From NCBI RefSeq assembly GCF_009905605.1, contig NZ_JAAAKZ010000006.1:62001-126000 (forward strand): a stretch of 64,000 nt of DNA, in the 5' to 3' direction. The notes beneath the pieces are model-generated. The model saw nothing but the letters and a program-made list of their open reading frames with translations, searched no databases and was not told where the DNA came from. The number at the start of each line of letters is the position of its first letter. The first letter of the stretch is position 1. This DNA comes from Runella sp. CRIBMP (GTDB lineage: Bacteria; Bacteroidota; Bacteroidia; Cytophagales; Spirosomataceae). Position numbers and translations under genes: made by a program. Shown here one piece after another: positions 39,120 to 49,361 of this stretch.

Positions 39120-42100
39120 CTATTTCATTCCATACGCCACTACCTTCTGTTGGTTGATGCCAAAGTAAAGGGTATTATTTAATGACAAAATGCTTCTTAC
39201 TTCGCCATTAATGTAAAAACCAGAGGCATTCTGAGGAACATAACTAAACGTTCCGTTGCCGTTGTTGTGGAGCAGCGTACCGAAATTGGCGTCGTACTGC
39301 CCAAGACGCAGGCGGGTGCGGAGTTGATTGCCGCAAAGGAGCAAATCCTTTTTGCCGTCTTTGTCATAATCCAATGCAATCAGGGCGTGAATGGGCGAGG
39401 TCTGGACTTCGATGGGTAATTTTTTGACCGTAAATTTACCAGCAGGGCCTTGCTCAAACCAAGTGGTAGCCAAGTGGTTGGCTTCCAGTCGTGTGGCGCC
39501 TTCAAGCTCCGATGCTGTAAATACATCTTTGAGCGTAGCATCAGCATAGGTTTTGTAATCAGGATACCGCTTGCCCATGATGGGTAATTGCCCAATCAAT
39601 TCGTCGCGGGTGATGTAAGGGTAGCTTTTTCCTTGGATGTACGTACACAAAATGGGGTCAATGCGGCCGTTTTGGTCAAAATCCTTGAAATATACCTCGG
39701 CGGGTTGTTCGGGAGATGCTTTCACTTGGCTGTTAAGACCCAAATTGCCGACGATTAAGTCCATTTTTCCGTCGCCGTTGAAGTCGTCCACTAGCAGTTT
39801 ATTCCACCAACCGCTGTAGTTTTGGTCAAAGTATTTATCGGTTGTGTTCGCCAGTTTACCATTATTGTTTTCAAAAACCGTCAGAGGCATCCATTCCCCA
39901 ACTACAATCAACTCGGATTTTTTATCTCCGTTGAGGTCGAGCCAAGCGGCATCGGTCACCATGCCAATTTTTTGAAGCTCAGGGGCCACAGAAGAGGTGG
40001 CATCTTTAAAGTTGCCTTTGCCGTCGTTGAGTAAAATAAAACTGGGGGGAATTTCGGGGTAACTACCGGGCACCACGCGCCCACCCACAAATAAATCGGG
40101 CTTTTTATCCCCGTTTATATCGGCCACCCGCACACAACTCGTACTGACGGGCATGGACGGAAGCGCGGTCGTATTTTTGCTGAAGTTACCCTTTCCGTCA
40201 TTGAAATAAAGCGCATCCTGCAAAACAGGGTCATTCGGCTCAAAATTGGCATACCCTCCATGACAAACGTACAAATCTAGGGTACCGTCGCCGTTAGCAT
40301 CAAAAAAGACGGCGTCGTCCGCATCGCTTTTGGCGTCGATTTCAAAAGCTGCTTGTGGTTTTTTGAGGAAGCGTGGCGTAGACCCTTTTTGTTGCAAAAA
40401 CAAGGCCCCTGCCTGTCCGTTACCGCCGCCCACAAATACATCATCTAAGCCATCGCCATTGACATCGGCCTTGGCCAGTGCTGGACCCACGTACGATTGC
40501 GGATTGACCATCAGAATCTGCCTTTTAAAATCATTGTAGGCTAAAGCAGGCTGGGCATAATCTATGCCAGAGGGAGTTTCTTTAAATAGAGGTTGTTTGG
40601 AAGCGGGCGCACTGATGGCTTCATTGGCGTCCTTTTCGTTCAGGGTTAGCCATTGATCTCCTTTAACGTTGGAAAGGCGCTGTTGTTTGCCATTAGGCCA
40701 TTGTACTTTTAGCGAATCAATCGTTGTGGCGTTGCCCAATCCAAAATGCAGGACGTTAGAAACACTCGACTGATACCCACGCATGGGCATTTGCTCTAGG
40801 TACTGGGTTTGACCTTTTTGGTACAGAATGACCTTTGCCCCAATGCCCGAACGGTTGGGTGAATTGCCCGCCAATGTCACTTTTAGGTAGTGATTTTTGA
40901 GCAACTGTTGGGCTTCGTTTTGGTAGATAAATGCGGGCTGATTTACGTTGTTGACAACCAAATCCAAGTCACCGTCGTTGTCTAAATCGGCATAAACGGC
41001 TCCGTTGCTGTTGGAGTTTTGTCCCAATCCCCATTGCATTCCCACATTTTTGAACGTCAGGTCTTTGTTGTTTTTATAGAGGTAATTCACCACGTTGGAT
41101 GCGGGCATCTGCTGCACCAGATTCAGCACATCCTGTCGCCCGATGTTGGGTTGGTTCTGCTGAAAATCGTTCATGTATTTCAGAAAGTCGAGGTTGGTGT
41201 AGTCGCGTAGGTAGCCATTGGTAATGTAGAGGTCTTTCCATCCGTCGTTGTCATAATCGGCAAAAAGCGCGGCCCAACTCCAATCGGTGTTGGAGATGCC
41301 CGCGAGTTGACCAATTTCGGAGAATGCTACTCCTAACTTGGGGGAGGCTGGGAGAGGGGTATTCAATTGCAGCATGTTCCGCATGTACTGCTTATGAAAA
41401 CCCGACCGAACCACCATATCAAATTTCTCGTAGTTGTCGGGGGCCATGAGAAGTTTTTGTCGGCGATTTTCTTCAGGCAGCATATCAAGCGTGAAAATAT
41501 CAGGCGTGGCGTCGTTGTTTACATCGGCCACGTCGTTGCCCATGGAGAAATGAGAGGTATGCCCTATCGAGGTAGTGAGTTTGTCCACAAAACCACCTTT
41601 TTTATTATTAATGTAAAGATGGTCGGGGATGGTATAATCATTGCTGACGTAAATATCTGGCCAGCCGTCTTGGTTAAAATCAGCGATGCCTGCCCCCAGA
41701 CCGTAGGAGAGGGGAGAGCTGTTAATACCCGCTTTGGTGGTCACGTCAACGAAACGTTTGCCCTCATTTCGAAAAAGCCGAGAGCCACTTACTGGGTCGT
41801 CTTGTTTGTTGAATTCGGCGCTGTTGGATTCATTGAGTACAGGCAGAGACTTTATGTTGTGATTAAGTAAAAACAGGTCTAAATCGCCGTCGTGGTCGTA
41901 GTCGAAAAAGTAAGCATTGGTGCTCGACGAAGGGTCGTTTAAGCCATACTCAGCGGTTTGGTCCAGAAATGTTGGAATTCCTTGGGCGTTGTTTCCCTGA
42001 TTGATAAACAACTCATTGGCTTTTTTTTCGGGGGGGAGATTGCCCGAATGACAAACGAAAATATCCAATTTTCCGTCGCCATTGACATCTGCCATGGTCA

Positions 42101-42476
42101 CTCCAGTCTTCCAGGGGCCTTCGCGTCCGGCGGCTCCTGAGGCGGCAGTGATGTCTTCAAACTGCATTTTTCCTTTGTTGAGGTAGAGTTTGTTGGCGCT
42201 GAGATTGGCAGTAAAGTAGAGGTCTTCCAGTTTATCACCGTTCAAATCACCCACAGCAACGCCGCCACCGTTGTAAAAATACTCATACATCAACACGTTT
42301 GTATTAAGGCCTTCATTGATGATATTCTGAAAATCGACATTGGTTTTTTCAGGAGTAAGCAGGGTAAAAAGCGTAGGCTCGGTTACTTCCGTTGGGGTAT
42401 CTTTTTGTTCTTGGCAGCTTGTCGATAGGAATAGTACAATGATGCACCCTGCGAGCAGTGTAAGATGTTTCATCAA
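39120..42476 (-). CDS. FG-GAP/VCBS-repeat and ASPIC/UnbV-domain lipoprotein (CRTAC1-like)
   Basis: An 1118-residue lipoprotein (lipobox in LFLSTSC). It consists of many calcium-binding FG-GAP/VCBS units with the pattern D-x-N-x-D-G-x-x-D, for example VGDLNGDKLEDLYF, DVNGDGKLDIF, FDYDHDGDLDLF, DFNQDGWPDIY. A middle ASPIC/UnbV domain (about residues 535-615) has KVILYQKGQTQYLEQMPMRGYQSS and LKVQWPNGK. Such proteins are surface beta-propellers, often encoded beside SusC/SusD in Bacteroidota, and may bind or tether polysaccharide. The role is inferred. A tandem hairpin separates it from SusD. Confidence 0.9.
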   Translation of the reverse strand: MMKHLTLLAGCIIVLFLSTSCQEQKDTPTEVTEPTLFTLLTPEKTNVDFQNIINEGLNTNVLMYEYFYNGGGVAVGDLNGDKLEDLYFTANLSANKLYLNKGKMQFEDITAASGAAGREGPWKTGVTMADVNGDGKLDIFVCHSGNLPPEKKANELFINQGNNAQGIPTFLDQTAEYGLNDPSSSTNAYFFDYDHDGDLDLFLLNHNIKSLPVLNESNSAEFNKQDDPVSGSRLFRNEGKRFVDVTTKAGINSSPLSYGLGAGIADFNQDGWPDIYVSNDYTIPDHLYINNKKGGFVDKLTTSIGHTSHFSMGNDVADVNNDATPDIFTLDMLPEENRRQKLLMAPDNYEKFDMVVRSGFHKQYMRNMLQLNTPLPASPKLGVAFSEIGQLAGISNTDWSWAALFADYDNDGWKDLYITNGYLRDYTNLDFLKYMNDFQQNQPNIGRQDVLNLVQQMPASNVVNYLYKNNKDLTFKNVGMQWGLGQNSNSNGAVYADLDNDGDLDLVVNNVNQPAFIYQNEAQQLLKNHYLKVTLAGNSPNRSGIGAKVILYQKGQTQYLEQMPMRGYQSSVSNVLHFGLGNATTIDSLKVQWPNGKQQRLSNVKGDQWLTLNEKDANEAISAPASKQPLFKETPSGIDYAQPALAYNDFKRQILMVNPQSYVGPALAKADVNGDGLDDVFVGGGNGQAGALFLQQKGSTPRFLKKPQAAFEIDAKSDADDAVFFDANGDGTLDLYVCHGGYANFEPNDPVLQDALYFNDGKGNFSKNTTALPSMPVSTSCVRVADINGDKKPDLFVGGRVVPGSYPEIPPSFILLNDGKGNFKDATSSVAPELQKIGMVTDAAWLDLNGDKKSELIVVGEWMPLTVFENNNGKLANTTDKYFDQNYSGWWNKLLVDDFNGDGKMDLIVGNLGLNSQVKASPEQPAEVYFKDFDQNGRIDPILCTYIQGKSYPYITRDELIGQLPIMGKRYPDYKTYADATLKDVFTASELEGATRLEANHLATTWFEQGPAGKFTVKKLPIEVQTSPIHALIALDYDKDGKKDLLLCGNQLRTRLRLGQYDANFGTLLHNNGNGTFSYVPQNASGFYINGEVRSILSLNNTLYFGINQQKVVAYGMK

Positions 42477-42589
42477 TAGAAGATAAAGTAAAGCTAAAAA
42501 AATTAATGAAGCCCTGAAGCGCTTTTAGCGCTCAAAGCAGATACAAATTGAGTAAAAATGAATGGTTATTGCAAATGGCATCAATTCAT

Positions 42590-43300
42590 TTACTGGGGTA
42601 ACTCACTACAAAATTGAAGGATTTTTTTGAGATGATCTTCATTTTCTAGGTCAAGACTTTCGGCTTTGAAATAGGCTTCAATGGCCTTTTTATGGGTTGG
42701 GAAAAGCTTTAAAAATCCTCCTTTGGTTGTTTTGTAAAAACGATGGTTTAAGTCCATTAGAAAATACATTTTTTCTTTGGAAAAAACGATGTCACCTTTT
42801 GAGGCAAGTTTTTGGACCGAACTATTGCCCGTAGAAAGCATATTGACTTCTCTTATGGACGATGTAGCGGAGGATTTGCCCATCGCGGCCATTTTTTCGA
42901 CCGCAGCTACTTTAAACATGGTTTTGACTACTAAATAAGCTTTCGGATAAGTAGCAATACGTTCTACATATCCGTGGGCCACGTCATAGTAGAAGGTATT
43001 CTCGCCAATTTGAATCTGTTTAATACTTTGTTCGTTGGCCAAGGATAAGGTGTCTTTGGTTAGACTAAGAAATTGTACTTCTCCCAATTGAAAATTGTAA
43101 TTGAGTTTTGCCGTTGCGGGAGCAGCGTTGAAAAAAGATACAGTCCCCTCTTTGAATTGGGGATATCGATACCGCTCAGCTACTGGAATGGCGTATTTGA
43201 GGTCGGTATCGGCTTTTACTCTGATTGTTTTGGTATCTTGTGCCCGTAGCGTCAAGGAAAAAACTCCAAAAATGACCGATATAATAATGCCTGTTTTCAT
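42590..43300 (-). CDS. Secreted protein of unknown function
   Basis: A 236-residue protein from ATG 43300 with signal peptide MKTGIIISVIFGVFSLTLRA. The body contains FQLGEVQFLSLTKDTLSL, GENTFYYDVAHGYVERIATYPKAYLVV and a basic C-terminal part KGGFLKLFPTHKKAIEAYFKAE. I do not recognise a family. The location is the periplasm. It lies between SusD (43464) and the FG-GAP lipoprotein (42476). TTG at 43339 is an alternative but weaker start. Confidence 0.6.
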   Translation of the reverse strand: MKTGIIISVIFGVFSLTLRAQDTKTIRVKADTDLKYAIPVAERYRYPQFKEGTVSFFNAAPATAKLNYNFQLGEVQFLSLTKDTLSLANEQSIKQIQIGENTFYYDVAHGYVERIATYPKAYLVVKTMFKVAAVEKMAAMGKSSATSSIREVNMLSTGNSSVQKLASKGDIVFSKEKMYFLMDLNHRFYKTTKGGFLKLFPTHKKAIEAYFKAESLDLENEDHLKKILQFCSELPQ

Positions 43301-43375
43301 GATTTCTGTTTTTTGGGAATAACATTTCTTAATAAACAAATCTACACAAAGTTCTCTGTATGAGGGTATAAATTA

Positions 43376-43448
43376 AAAAAATCTATGCCCCGCATTTTTT
43401 GAGAGCATAGATTTTTAGAAGTCTTGGAGAGCTATAAGGCTCTCCAAG
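43376..43448 (-). terminator. Tandem hairpins after SusD
   Basis: Read leftwards from the SusD stop: a 10-bp stem CTTGGAGAGC/GCTCTCCAAG, then a 12-bp stem AAAAATCTATGC/GCATAGATTTTT with following T residues. Confidence 0.75.
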
Positions 43449-43463
43449 TGCTTATAATTCTAA

Positions 43464-45323
43464 TTAATAACCTGGGTTTTGAACCAATTTGGTGTTCCGG
43501 TTCATTTCGTTCCGGTCAATTGGTAAATAGTACAGTTTGTCAGCCCAGCTGCGGTTTTCCTTACCTGGATCAATTTCAAATACCGTGTAAGAGTAGTTGT
43601 AGTTTTCTTTATCGTATTTATAAAGACTAACCGTTTTGCCAGGCTTAAGTGTACCTACGATGCTGATACCGTTGGCTTTGCGACCTAAGGTAGTAGGAGC
43701 AATCATCCAGCGGCGGGCATCGTGGAAACGCTGCTCTTCCAAGTACATTTCAATGCGTTTTTCGTTGCGGAAACGTTGTCTCAGCGCATCTCCTGACTCG
43801 GTAATGGCAGGCATACCAGCACGGAAACGAATCTTGTTCAACCAAGTACGGGCTTCTTCGTCCTGACCTAGCTCAATACAAGCTTCGGCGTAGTTGAAGA
43901 TCATCTCAGTATAGCGCAAGATAGGCCAAGGTACTTCTTGCCATGTATTTTGGTCAACGATGGCAGGGTTTGGATCGGTAAATTTACGGATATAATAACC
44001 AGTATAGCTTCCGTTCCAGTCTTCGATTGGGCTTTGGCGTGTATCCAAACCAAAGTGGGTTACTTTAGCCCCTGAAGCGTTTACGATTTCGTAGCGGCCT
44101 GTTTGGATTTGGCTTGCTGGGTCACGGGGTAAGTTAGCATTGCTACGCACTTTCCAAGGTGAACCTTCGGTCAAGATAGAAGCGTAGAAACGAGGGTCGC
44201 GGTTTACGTAAGGATCTGAAGCATGAGCAGGGTTTTTCCAGTCAAACTTAGTTCCGTCCATCATTTCGTAGTCATCTACCATGACTTGGATTGGTGTATT
44301 ACCTGCCCAGTTGTTGTATCCGTTAGGACCATTGAAAAGTCCTTGACGGCCACCGTTTTCTTGTTTTGCGTTGATAAAATAACGCGCCATCAGCAACTCA
44401 TTTTGACCGCCATTGCGCGACAATGAGTTGTTCATATAGTTGGTTGTACCCTGTTGAGCAGAGACGGGAGCCGTAAGGTTGAGCAAGTTGCCGTATCCTG
44501 GCAAATCCAAAACTGCTTTAGCGGCAGCTTTTGCTTTTTGCCAACGGTCGGCTTGTGAGCCTGTTACGTTTGCTACTAATTCAGGTTTTGAGAAAGAAGA
44601 AAGTACCGTAGATTTTGCTTTCATCTTGGTAGCATCGTGCAAATCGCTGGCATCGTAAGTTAAAATACGGGCTTTCAGCGCCAAAGCTGCAGCCTCGTTA
44701 GCCCGACCTGCAGCCATGCTTCTACCCTTCAACAAAGTAGCGGCGTCGTCCAAATCTTTGACAATAAAAGCGACTGTTTCGGCCCACGTGTTACGAGTAG
44801 CCATGTAATCGGCTTCTCCTAAATCATACGGACGATCCACCAAAGGTACGCCGCCGTAGTAGCGGGCCAACTGATGGTAAAAATAAGCACGCATGAATTT
44901 GGTCTCACCCGTTAAACGCTCTACGATGTTGCCCGTGTTTGTAAACTTAGGGCTTGCGAGATTTTTGAGGGCAAGGTTACATGCGCGAATACGCAGGTAC
45001 ATTTGCTGCCAGCTGATGGTGTTGTTTACCCAACCGATGTCGGCGGGGTTTGAACGGCCTTCAGTGATGGTCGTAATTCCGCGACCTGGGTGAGTAAAGA
45101 TGGTTTCGTCGGTCAATGAAGCCAACATTTGCTCATCAAAACCACCGTTGCCGAAGCCAGCGTAAATTTCAGAAACAAACGCTTCTGCAAGCGCAGCATC
45201 CGTCCAAACGGCATTTTCTGAAAGTTCGTTTAGGGGTTGTGTGTTTACGAAACTATCGTCGCAACTGGTAACAACTACCGTCGAAGCAATGAGTGACGCG
45301 ATTAGAAATTTGTATTTTTTCAT
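43464..45323 (-). CDS. SusD/RagB-family outer-membrane nutrient-binding lipoprotein
   Basis: A 619-residue lipoprotein (signal ends VVVTSC). The SusD fold is shown by TPR-like helices, SENAVWTDAALAEAFVSEIY, FMRAYFYHQLARYYGGVPLVDRPYDLGEAD (TPR helix block), and the C-terminal ILRYTEMIFNYAEACIELG and KRIEMYLEEQRFHDARRW. SusD binds glycans or peptides and delivers them to its SusC channel. It is 121 nt after susC and shares its promoter. Confidence 0.96.
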   Translation of the reverse strand: MKKYKFLIASLIASTVVVTSCDDSFVNTQPLNELSENAVWTDAALAEAFVSEIYAGFGNGGFDEQMLASLTDETIFTHPGRGITTITEGRSNPADIGWVNNTISWQQMYLRIRACNLALKNLASPKFTNTGNIVERLTGETKFMRAYFYHQLARYYGGVPLVDRPYDLGEADYMATRNTWAETVAFIVKDLDDAATLLKGRSMAAGRANEAAALALKARILTYDASDLHDATKMKAKSTVLSSFSKPELVANVTGSQADRWQKAKAAAKAVLDLPGYGNLLNLTAPVSAQQGTTNYMNNSLSRNGGQNELLMARYFINAKQENGGRQGLFNGPNGYNNWAGNTPIQVMVDDYEMMDGTKFDWKNPAHASDPYVNRDPRFYASILTEGSPWKVRSNANLPRDPASQIQTGRYEIVNASGAKVTHFGLDTRQSPIEDWNGSYTGYYIRKFTDPNPAIVDQNTWQEVPWPILRYTEMIFNYAEACIELGQDEEARTWLNKIRFRAGMPAITESGDALRQRFRNEKRIEMYLEEQRFHDARRWMIAPTTLGRKANGISIVGTLKPGKTVSLYKYDKENYNYSYTVFEIDPGKENRSWADKLYYLPIDRNEMNRNTKLVQNPGY

Positions 45324-45444
45324 CTCTATTTTTTAGTTGTGTAATTTGTGATTAAACAAAGTGAGATTTTGCCAACATAATCAACTGTCTGTTTATGATT
45401 AGTGTTTTCAAATTGACTCATTTTTAAATCAAATTACGATGTTG

Positions 45445-48400
45445 TTAGAATGCGGCAACAAGACCTACGTTCAGGATTTTTTGCTGAGGATAATACTGTC
45501 CAGTAGAGTTATCTGTTTCGGGGTCAAATACCTTCAACTTATCAACTGTAAACAGGTTTAAACCATTGAAATATACGCGAAGCGTGTTCATTCCGATTTT
45601 CTTCACCAAAGTAGAAGGAATATTGTATCCAATTTCCAAGTTTTTCAGGCGGAGGTAGTCGGCATCTCTGAGCCAATAGTCGTTACCAGTAGAGAAATAC
45701 TGGTCGTTACGGTTAGCGATACGTGGATGAACATCGCTTGGATTGTCAATGGTCCAACGATTTTCGTACATATCCAACAAGTAGTTACCGATGTTACCCA
45801 TTTCTGCTGCACTCACAAACTGCTTCGCACCTGCTGCTCCTTGGATAAGGACGGTCAAGTCAAAGTTGCGGTAGCTGGCCGATAGGTTAACCCCACCCGT
45901 AAACAAAGGAATGTTGGTGAAGTTGTTACGTACTTGGTCATCGGGAGTGATTTTGCCGTCGCCGTTGTAGTCTTTGTACTTCATGTCGCCAGGGCGGAGG
46001 GTGTTTACGATTGCCTTGTAGTCGATGGTGTTGGCATCAATGGAGGCTTGGTCTTTAAACACACCGTCGTAGAGGTAAGTCTGATACGTAAACATCGGCT
46101 TGCCCGTTGTTTGCTGCCATGCAGGGGCTCCTGGAGCTTCATCCCAGAACAAAATTTTGTTTTGAGCATAGCCACCGTTCACGCTTACGTTGTACTTGAA
46201 GCCATCTTTTTGGTTACGGTAACCGATGTTAAATTCCCATCCCTTGTTTAGCACTTCTCCCAAGTTTTGACGTGGAAGCGTCAAACCTGTACTTTGAGGT
46301 ACTGAAGCGTTTTTGGTCCAAAGAATGTTGGTACGCTTGTTAGAGAATACATCAAATTCAAAGAAAACGTTACCGTTAAACATCTGTCCTTCCAAACCTA
46401 AGTTAGAGTTGGTCGCTACTTCCCAAGTAATTTGGGTGTTAGGGATACGTGCTTCAAACAACGTTTTTGTTTCAGCATTTCCTAAGATATAACTTCTGAA
46501 TCCGTAGGTAGAAAGGTACTGATACGAAGGGATTTGGTCGTTACCCAATTGGCCGATTGACCCGCGCAATTTTAAGAAATTAACCGAAGGGAGTGCTTTT
46601 TTGAAGAATTCTTCTTCTGATACAACCCAACCTGCCATAATTCCTGGGAAGAAGCCGTAACGGGTTTCTTCAGGGAAGATGTCAGAACCATCATAACGCC
46701 ACAAGAACTCGGCGAGGTACTTCTCCTTGAAGTTATAACCTACACGACCGAAGTAGTTGATACGAGCTGTTTCAAACGCACCACCGTTGTTGTTACGTTG
46801 TAAGTCACCTCCCGCAAACATCTGGTCGAGAGCAGTTGAAAGGAAGAAACGACGGAAAGCCGAGAAGTTATCGCCTTTGATGGTTTCGCGGTTTGTACCA
46901 GCCAACAAGTTGAAGGTATGATTGCCGATGGTTTTGTCATAAGAAAGCACCGTACCCAACAAGATGTTAAGCTGATTAATATTTACTTGGTTTAAGCTTG
47001 GATCAGCAGGTCCTCTACGGGCAGGAACAAGGTTTGGATTGCCGTTGGCATCTACTCCCGAGCCTTTTTGGTAAAGTGTCCACGGAATCAACCATGTTTT
47101 GTTGTTCTGGGCCAAGTTGTCAATGGCAGCATTCATGCTCAATTTCAAGCCTTCTACGCCTGGAATTTTGATGTCAAGCTGACCATTAGATTGGAAATAA
47201 TTGCGGGTGTCGCGGTCATAACCAGCCAAGTCAGTTGTGATTACCACGGGGTTCTGCCCGTTTTCGATGTCTGGGCCAGGACGGCCATCAGGCCAGAAAG
47301 CAGGCTCTTGGGGTTTTCCGCGCATCAACATCCGGAAAATAGCACCGGGAGATTGTGTAGAATAACGACGCGCCTCCTGACGACCTACTACGCCCAAAGT
47401 CATGGTTACGTACTTGTTGATTTTTGCGTCAAAGTTCAAACGCATATCGTACTGCTTATAACCCGTAGACGACTGGATGTAGTTGGCATCTTGGTTTTGG
47501 TAACCCAATGAAGCCAAATAAGAGAAGTTTTCTGTTCCACCGTTAAGTTGGAGGTTGTGACGTACCTGTGGCGACCAGTTTTTAAGGGTAGAACCGTACC
47601 AGTCAGTGTTGGGGTAGTTCCATGGGTCGGAGCCGTCAGCGTATTTCTGAATAGCTTGCGGAGAAAAAGGAGCGTTACGTACGGTACCGTTGGGGCGGGT
47701 AAATGAGCCCGTTGTTTTGTAAGCTTGGTTGGCAGCGGCCCATTCTGAAGTTGGCAAAGCGTAAATATCCAAGTCGTTTAGCATACTTGTATATTGAGCA
47801 GCATTTGTCAACTTAGGAATAACGGTTGGGTTTGACCAACCTTGGTTGAGCGAGTACGACAACTCAGGCTTACCAGTCTTACCACGCTTGGTCGTAATCA
47901 AAATAACACCGTTTGCTGCCCGTGAACCGTAGATAGCTGCCGCTGCATCTTTCAATACAGAGATGCTTTCGATGTCGGCAGGGTTGAGGCGGTCAAGACC
48001 ACCAGCCCGGTTAGGGATACCGTCGATTACGATAAGTGCGCCGTTGTTGTTCAATGTATTTGAACCCCGGATTCTGATGGCAGAGCCATCACCACCTGGC
48101 AAACCACTGCGGTTTACGGCAGTAACACCTGGTAAGCGTCCAGCCAGAGAGTTGGAGAGGTTGGCTGCTGGAGATTTTACCAAGTCAGTTCCTTTTACCG
48201 ATACCACAGAACCCGTAACGGTTTCTTTCTTTTGGGTACCATAACCTACCACAACTACCTCACTCAGGGCGGCAACATCTTGCTGCATGGTAACATTTAC
48301 GGTAATGCCCGAAGGAGTAATTTCCTGTTTGGCAAAGCCGATGGCACTGAGAACGAGCGTACTTCCAGGAGCCATTCCAATTTTAAAGTTCCCATCTGCG

Positions 48401-48561
48401 TCAGAGTTGGTACCTTTGGTCGTACCTTTGACCAAAATACTTACCCCGGGTAGTGGTGCACCGGTAGGGTCTTTAATCTGACCCGACACTGTTCGTTCTT
48501 GAGCGAACAAGCTCAAATTCGCCCACAAACAGACGAATAGCAGTAGTAATTTCTGCTTCAT
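45445..48561 (-). CDS. SusC/RagA-family TonB-dependent transporter
   Basis: A 1038-residue outer-membrane transporter. The signal peptide ends FAQERTVSG, followed by the carboxypeptidase-like CNA-type domain (VSGQIKDPTGAPLPGVSILVKGTTKG), the TonB box region VVVVGYGTQKKETVTGSV, the plug with LPGVTAVNRSGLPGGDGSAIRIRGSNTL, and a beta barrel ending GLVAAF. It imports substrate handed over by the SusD partner using TonB energy. The sequence does not reveal the glycan. No sigma/anti-sigma genes lie beside it. Confidence 0.96.
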   Translation of the reverse strand: MKQKLLLLFVCLWANLSLFAQERTVSGQIKDPTGAPLPGVSILVKGTTKGTNSDADGNFKIGMAPGSTLVLSAIGFAKQEITPSGITVNVTMQQDVAALSEVVVVGYGTQKKETVTGSVVSVKGTDLVKSPAANLSNSLAGRLPGVTAVNRSGLPGGDGSAIRIRGSNTLNNNGALIVIDGIPNRAGGLDRLNPADIESISVLKDAAAAIYGSRAANGVILITTKRGKTGKPELSYSLNQGWSNPTVIPKLTNAAQYTSMLNDLDIYALPTSEWAAANQAYKTTGSFTRPNGTVRNAPFSPQAIQKYADGSDPWNYPNTDWYGSTLKNWSPQVRHNLQLNGGTENFSYLASLGYQNQDANYIQSSTGYKQYDMRLNFDAKINKYVTMTLGVVGRQEARRYSTQSPGAIFRMLMRGKPQEPAFWPDGRPGPDIENGQNPVVITTDLAGYDRDTRNYFQSNGQLDIKIPGVEGLKLSMNAAIDNLAQNNKTWLIPWTLYQKGSGVDANGNPNLVPARRGPADPSLNQVNINQLNILLGTVLSYDKTIGNHTFNLLAGTNRETIKGDNFSAFRRFFLSTALDQMFAGGDLQRNNNGGAFETARINYFGRVGYNFKEKYLAEFLWRYDGSDIFPEETRYGFFPGIMAGWVVSEEEFFKKALPSVNFLKLRGSIGQLGNDQIPSYQYLSTYGFRSYILGNAETKTLFEARIPNTQITWEVATNSNLGLEGQMFNGNVFFEFDVFSNKRTNILWTKNASVPQSTGLTLPRQNLGEVLNKGWEFNIGYRNQKDGFKYNVSVNGGYAQNKILFWDEAPGAPAWQQTTGKPMFTYQTYLYDGVFKDQASIDANTIDYKAIVNTLRPGDMKYKDYNGDGKITPDDQVRNNFTNIPLFTGGVNLSASYRNFDLTVLIQGAAGAKQFVSAAEMGNIGNYLLDMYENRWTIDNPSDVHPRIANRNDQYFSTGNDYWLRDADYLRLKNLEIGYNIPSTLVKKIGMNTLRVYFNGLNLFTVDKLKVFDPETDNSTGQYYPQQKILNVGLVAAF

Positions 48562-48679
48562 AGAGTAATTGTTTAGTGTAAAATAGATAAATGAACTTTA
48601 AAAACGTACAAATGAACTTTAAAATAAGGAAGAGAATATCATTTTATATCGAATAAATATTGATATTTTTTTCCAACAA

Positions 48680-48687
48680 CAAAGGTA
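48680..48687 (-). promoter_or_regulatory. -7 element (TACCTTTG, minus strand) of susC
   Basis: The plus strand reads CAAAGGTA. It predicts a leader of about 115 nt before the SusC ATG. No -33 at the usual spacing. Confidence 0.4.
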
Positions 48688-48769
48688 CAATGCAAAATGT
48701 TGTCTGATTGACTCTCTTTTTGCATAAAATCATACTATTTTAACAGAAAATATTGTTTTTTTGGGATAA

Positions 48770-49252
48770 ATGAGATCTGTAAGAACAGCCAACAGAATGG
48801 CATCCCCCAAGGTTGAAATGCGGCTAATCGGTCGTACTGACAGTGTAGATTTCCCTGATTTGGGCTTAACGGACGTTCGTGCCAAAATAGACACGGGGGC
48901 TTATACTTCTTCCATCCACTGTTATAATATAAAATTGGTGAAAGAGAAGCTCGTTTTTTATTTGCCAGCGCACAAGGGAGAAAAACGAAAACGGTTTGTG
49001 GCTAAAGCATTTGAGCTGAAATCCATCAAGAATTCATTTGGGCAAACTGAAATGCGTTATGTAATCAAAACGCGCATTGTGATTTTTGGCAAAGCTTTTC
49101 AGGCCGAATTTTCCTTGGCCGACCGCGAAAAAATGCGCTACCCCGTATTGTTGGGGCGAAAACTTCTTCGAAATCGTTTTTTAGTGGATGTCTCATTAGA
49201 AGACCTTTCTCTATCCCAAAAAAGAACCGCTGCTGAGTCGGTACTGCATTAA
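48770..49252 (+). CDS. RimB/ATP-dependent zinc protease-like retropepsin-fold protein (COG4067)
   Basis: A 160-residue protein (or shorter, if ATG 48797 or 48818 is used). The conserved core is LIGRTDSVDFPDLGLTDVRAKIDTGAYTSSIHC, whose D-T-G-A-x-T-S is the aspartic-protease-like motif of this family. The end is LGRKLLRNRFLVDVSL. This family is typically encoded beside rimK, as here, with an intergenic gap of about 110 nt. The function is thought to link to S6 modification, but exact activity is uncertain. Confidence 0.8.
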   Translation: MRSVRTANRMASPKVEMRLIGRTDSVDFPDLGLTDVRAKIDTGAYTSSIHCYNIKLVKEKLVFYLPAHKGEKRKRFVAKAFELKSIKNSFGQTEMRYVIKTRIVIFGKAFQAEFSLADREKMRYPVLLGRKLLRNRFLVDVSLEDLSLSQKRTAAESVLH

Positions 49253-49361
49253 CAAAAAGATAACCTTGATTCAATCAACTTCCCATTAATTTTACCCCAC
49301 CGTTACGGCTCTGTTATGCTGCAAATAACAATGCTAATCGGCTGATTATGTAATTATTATA

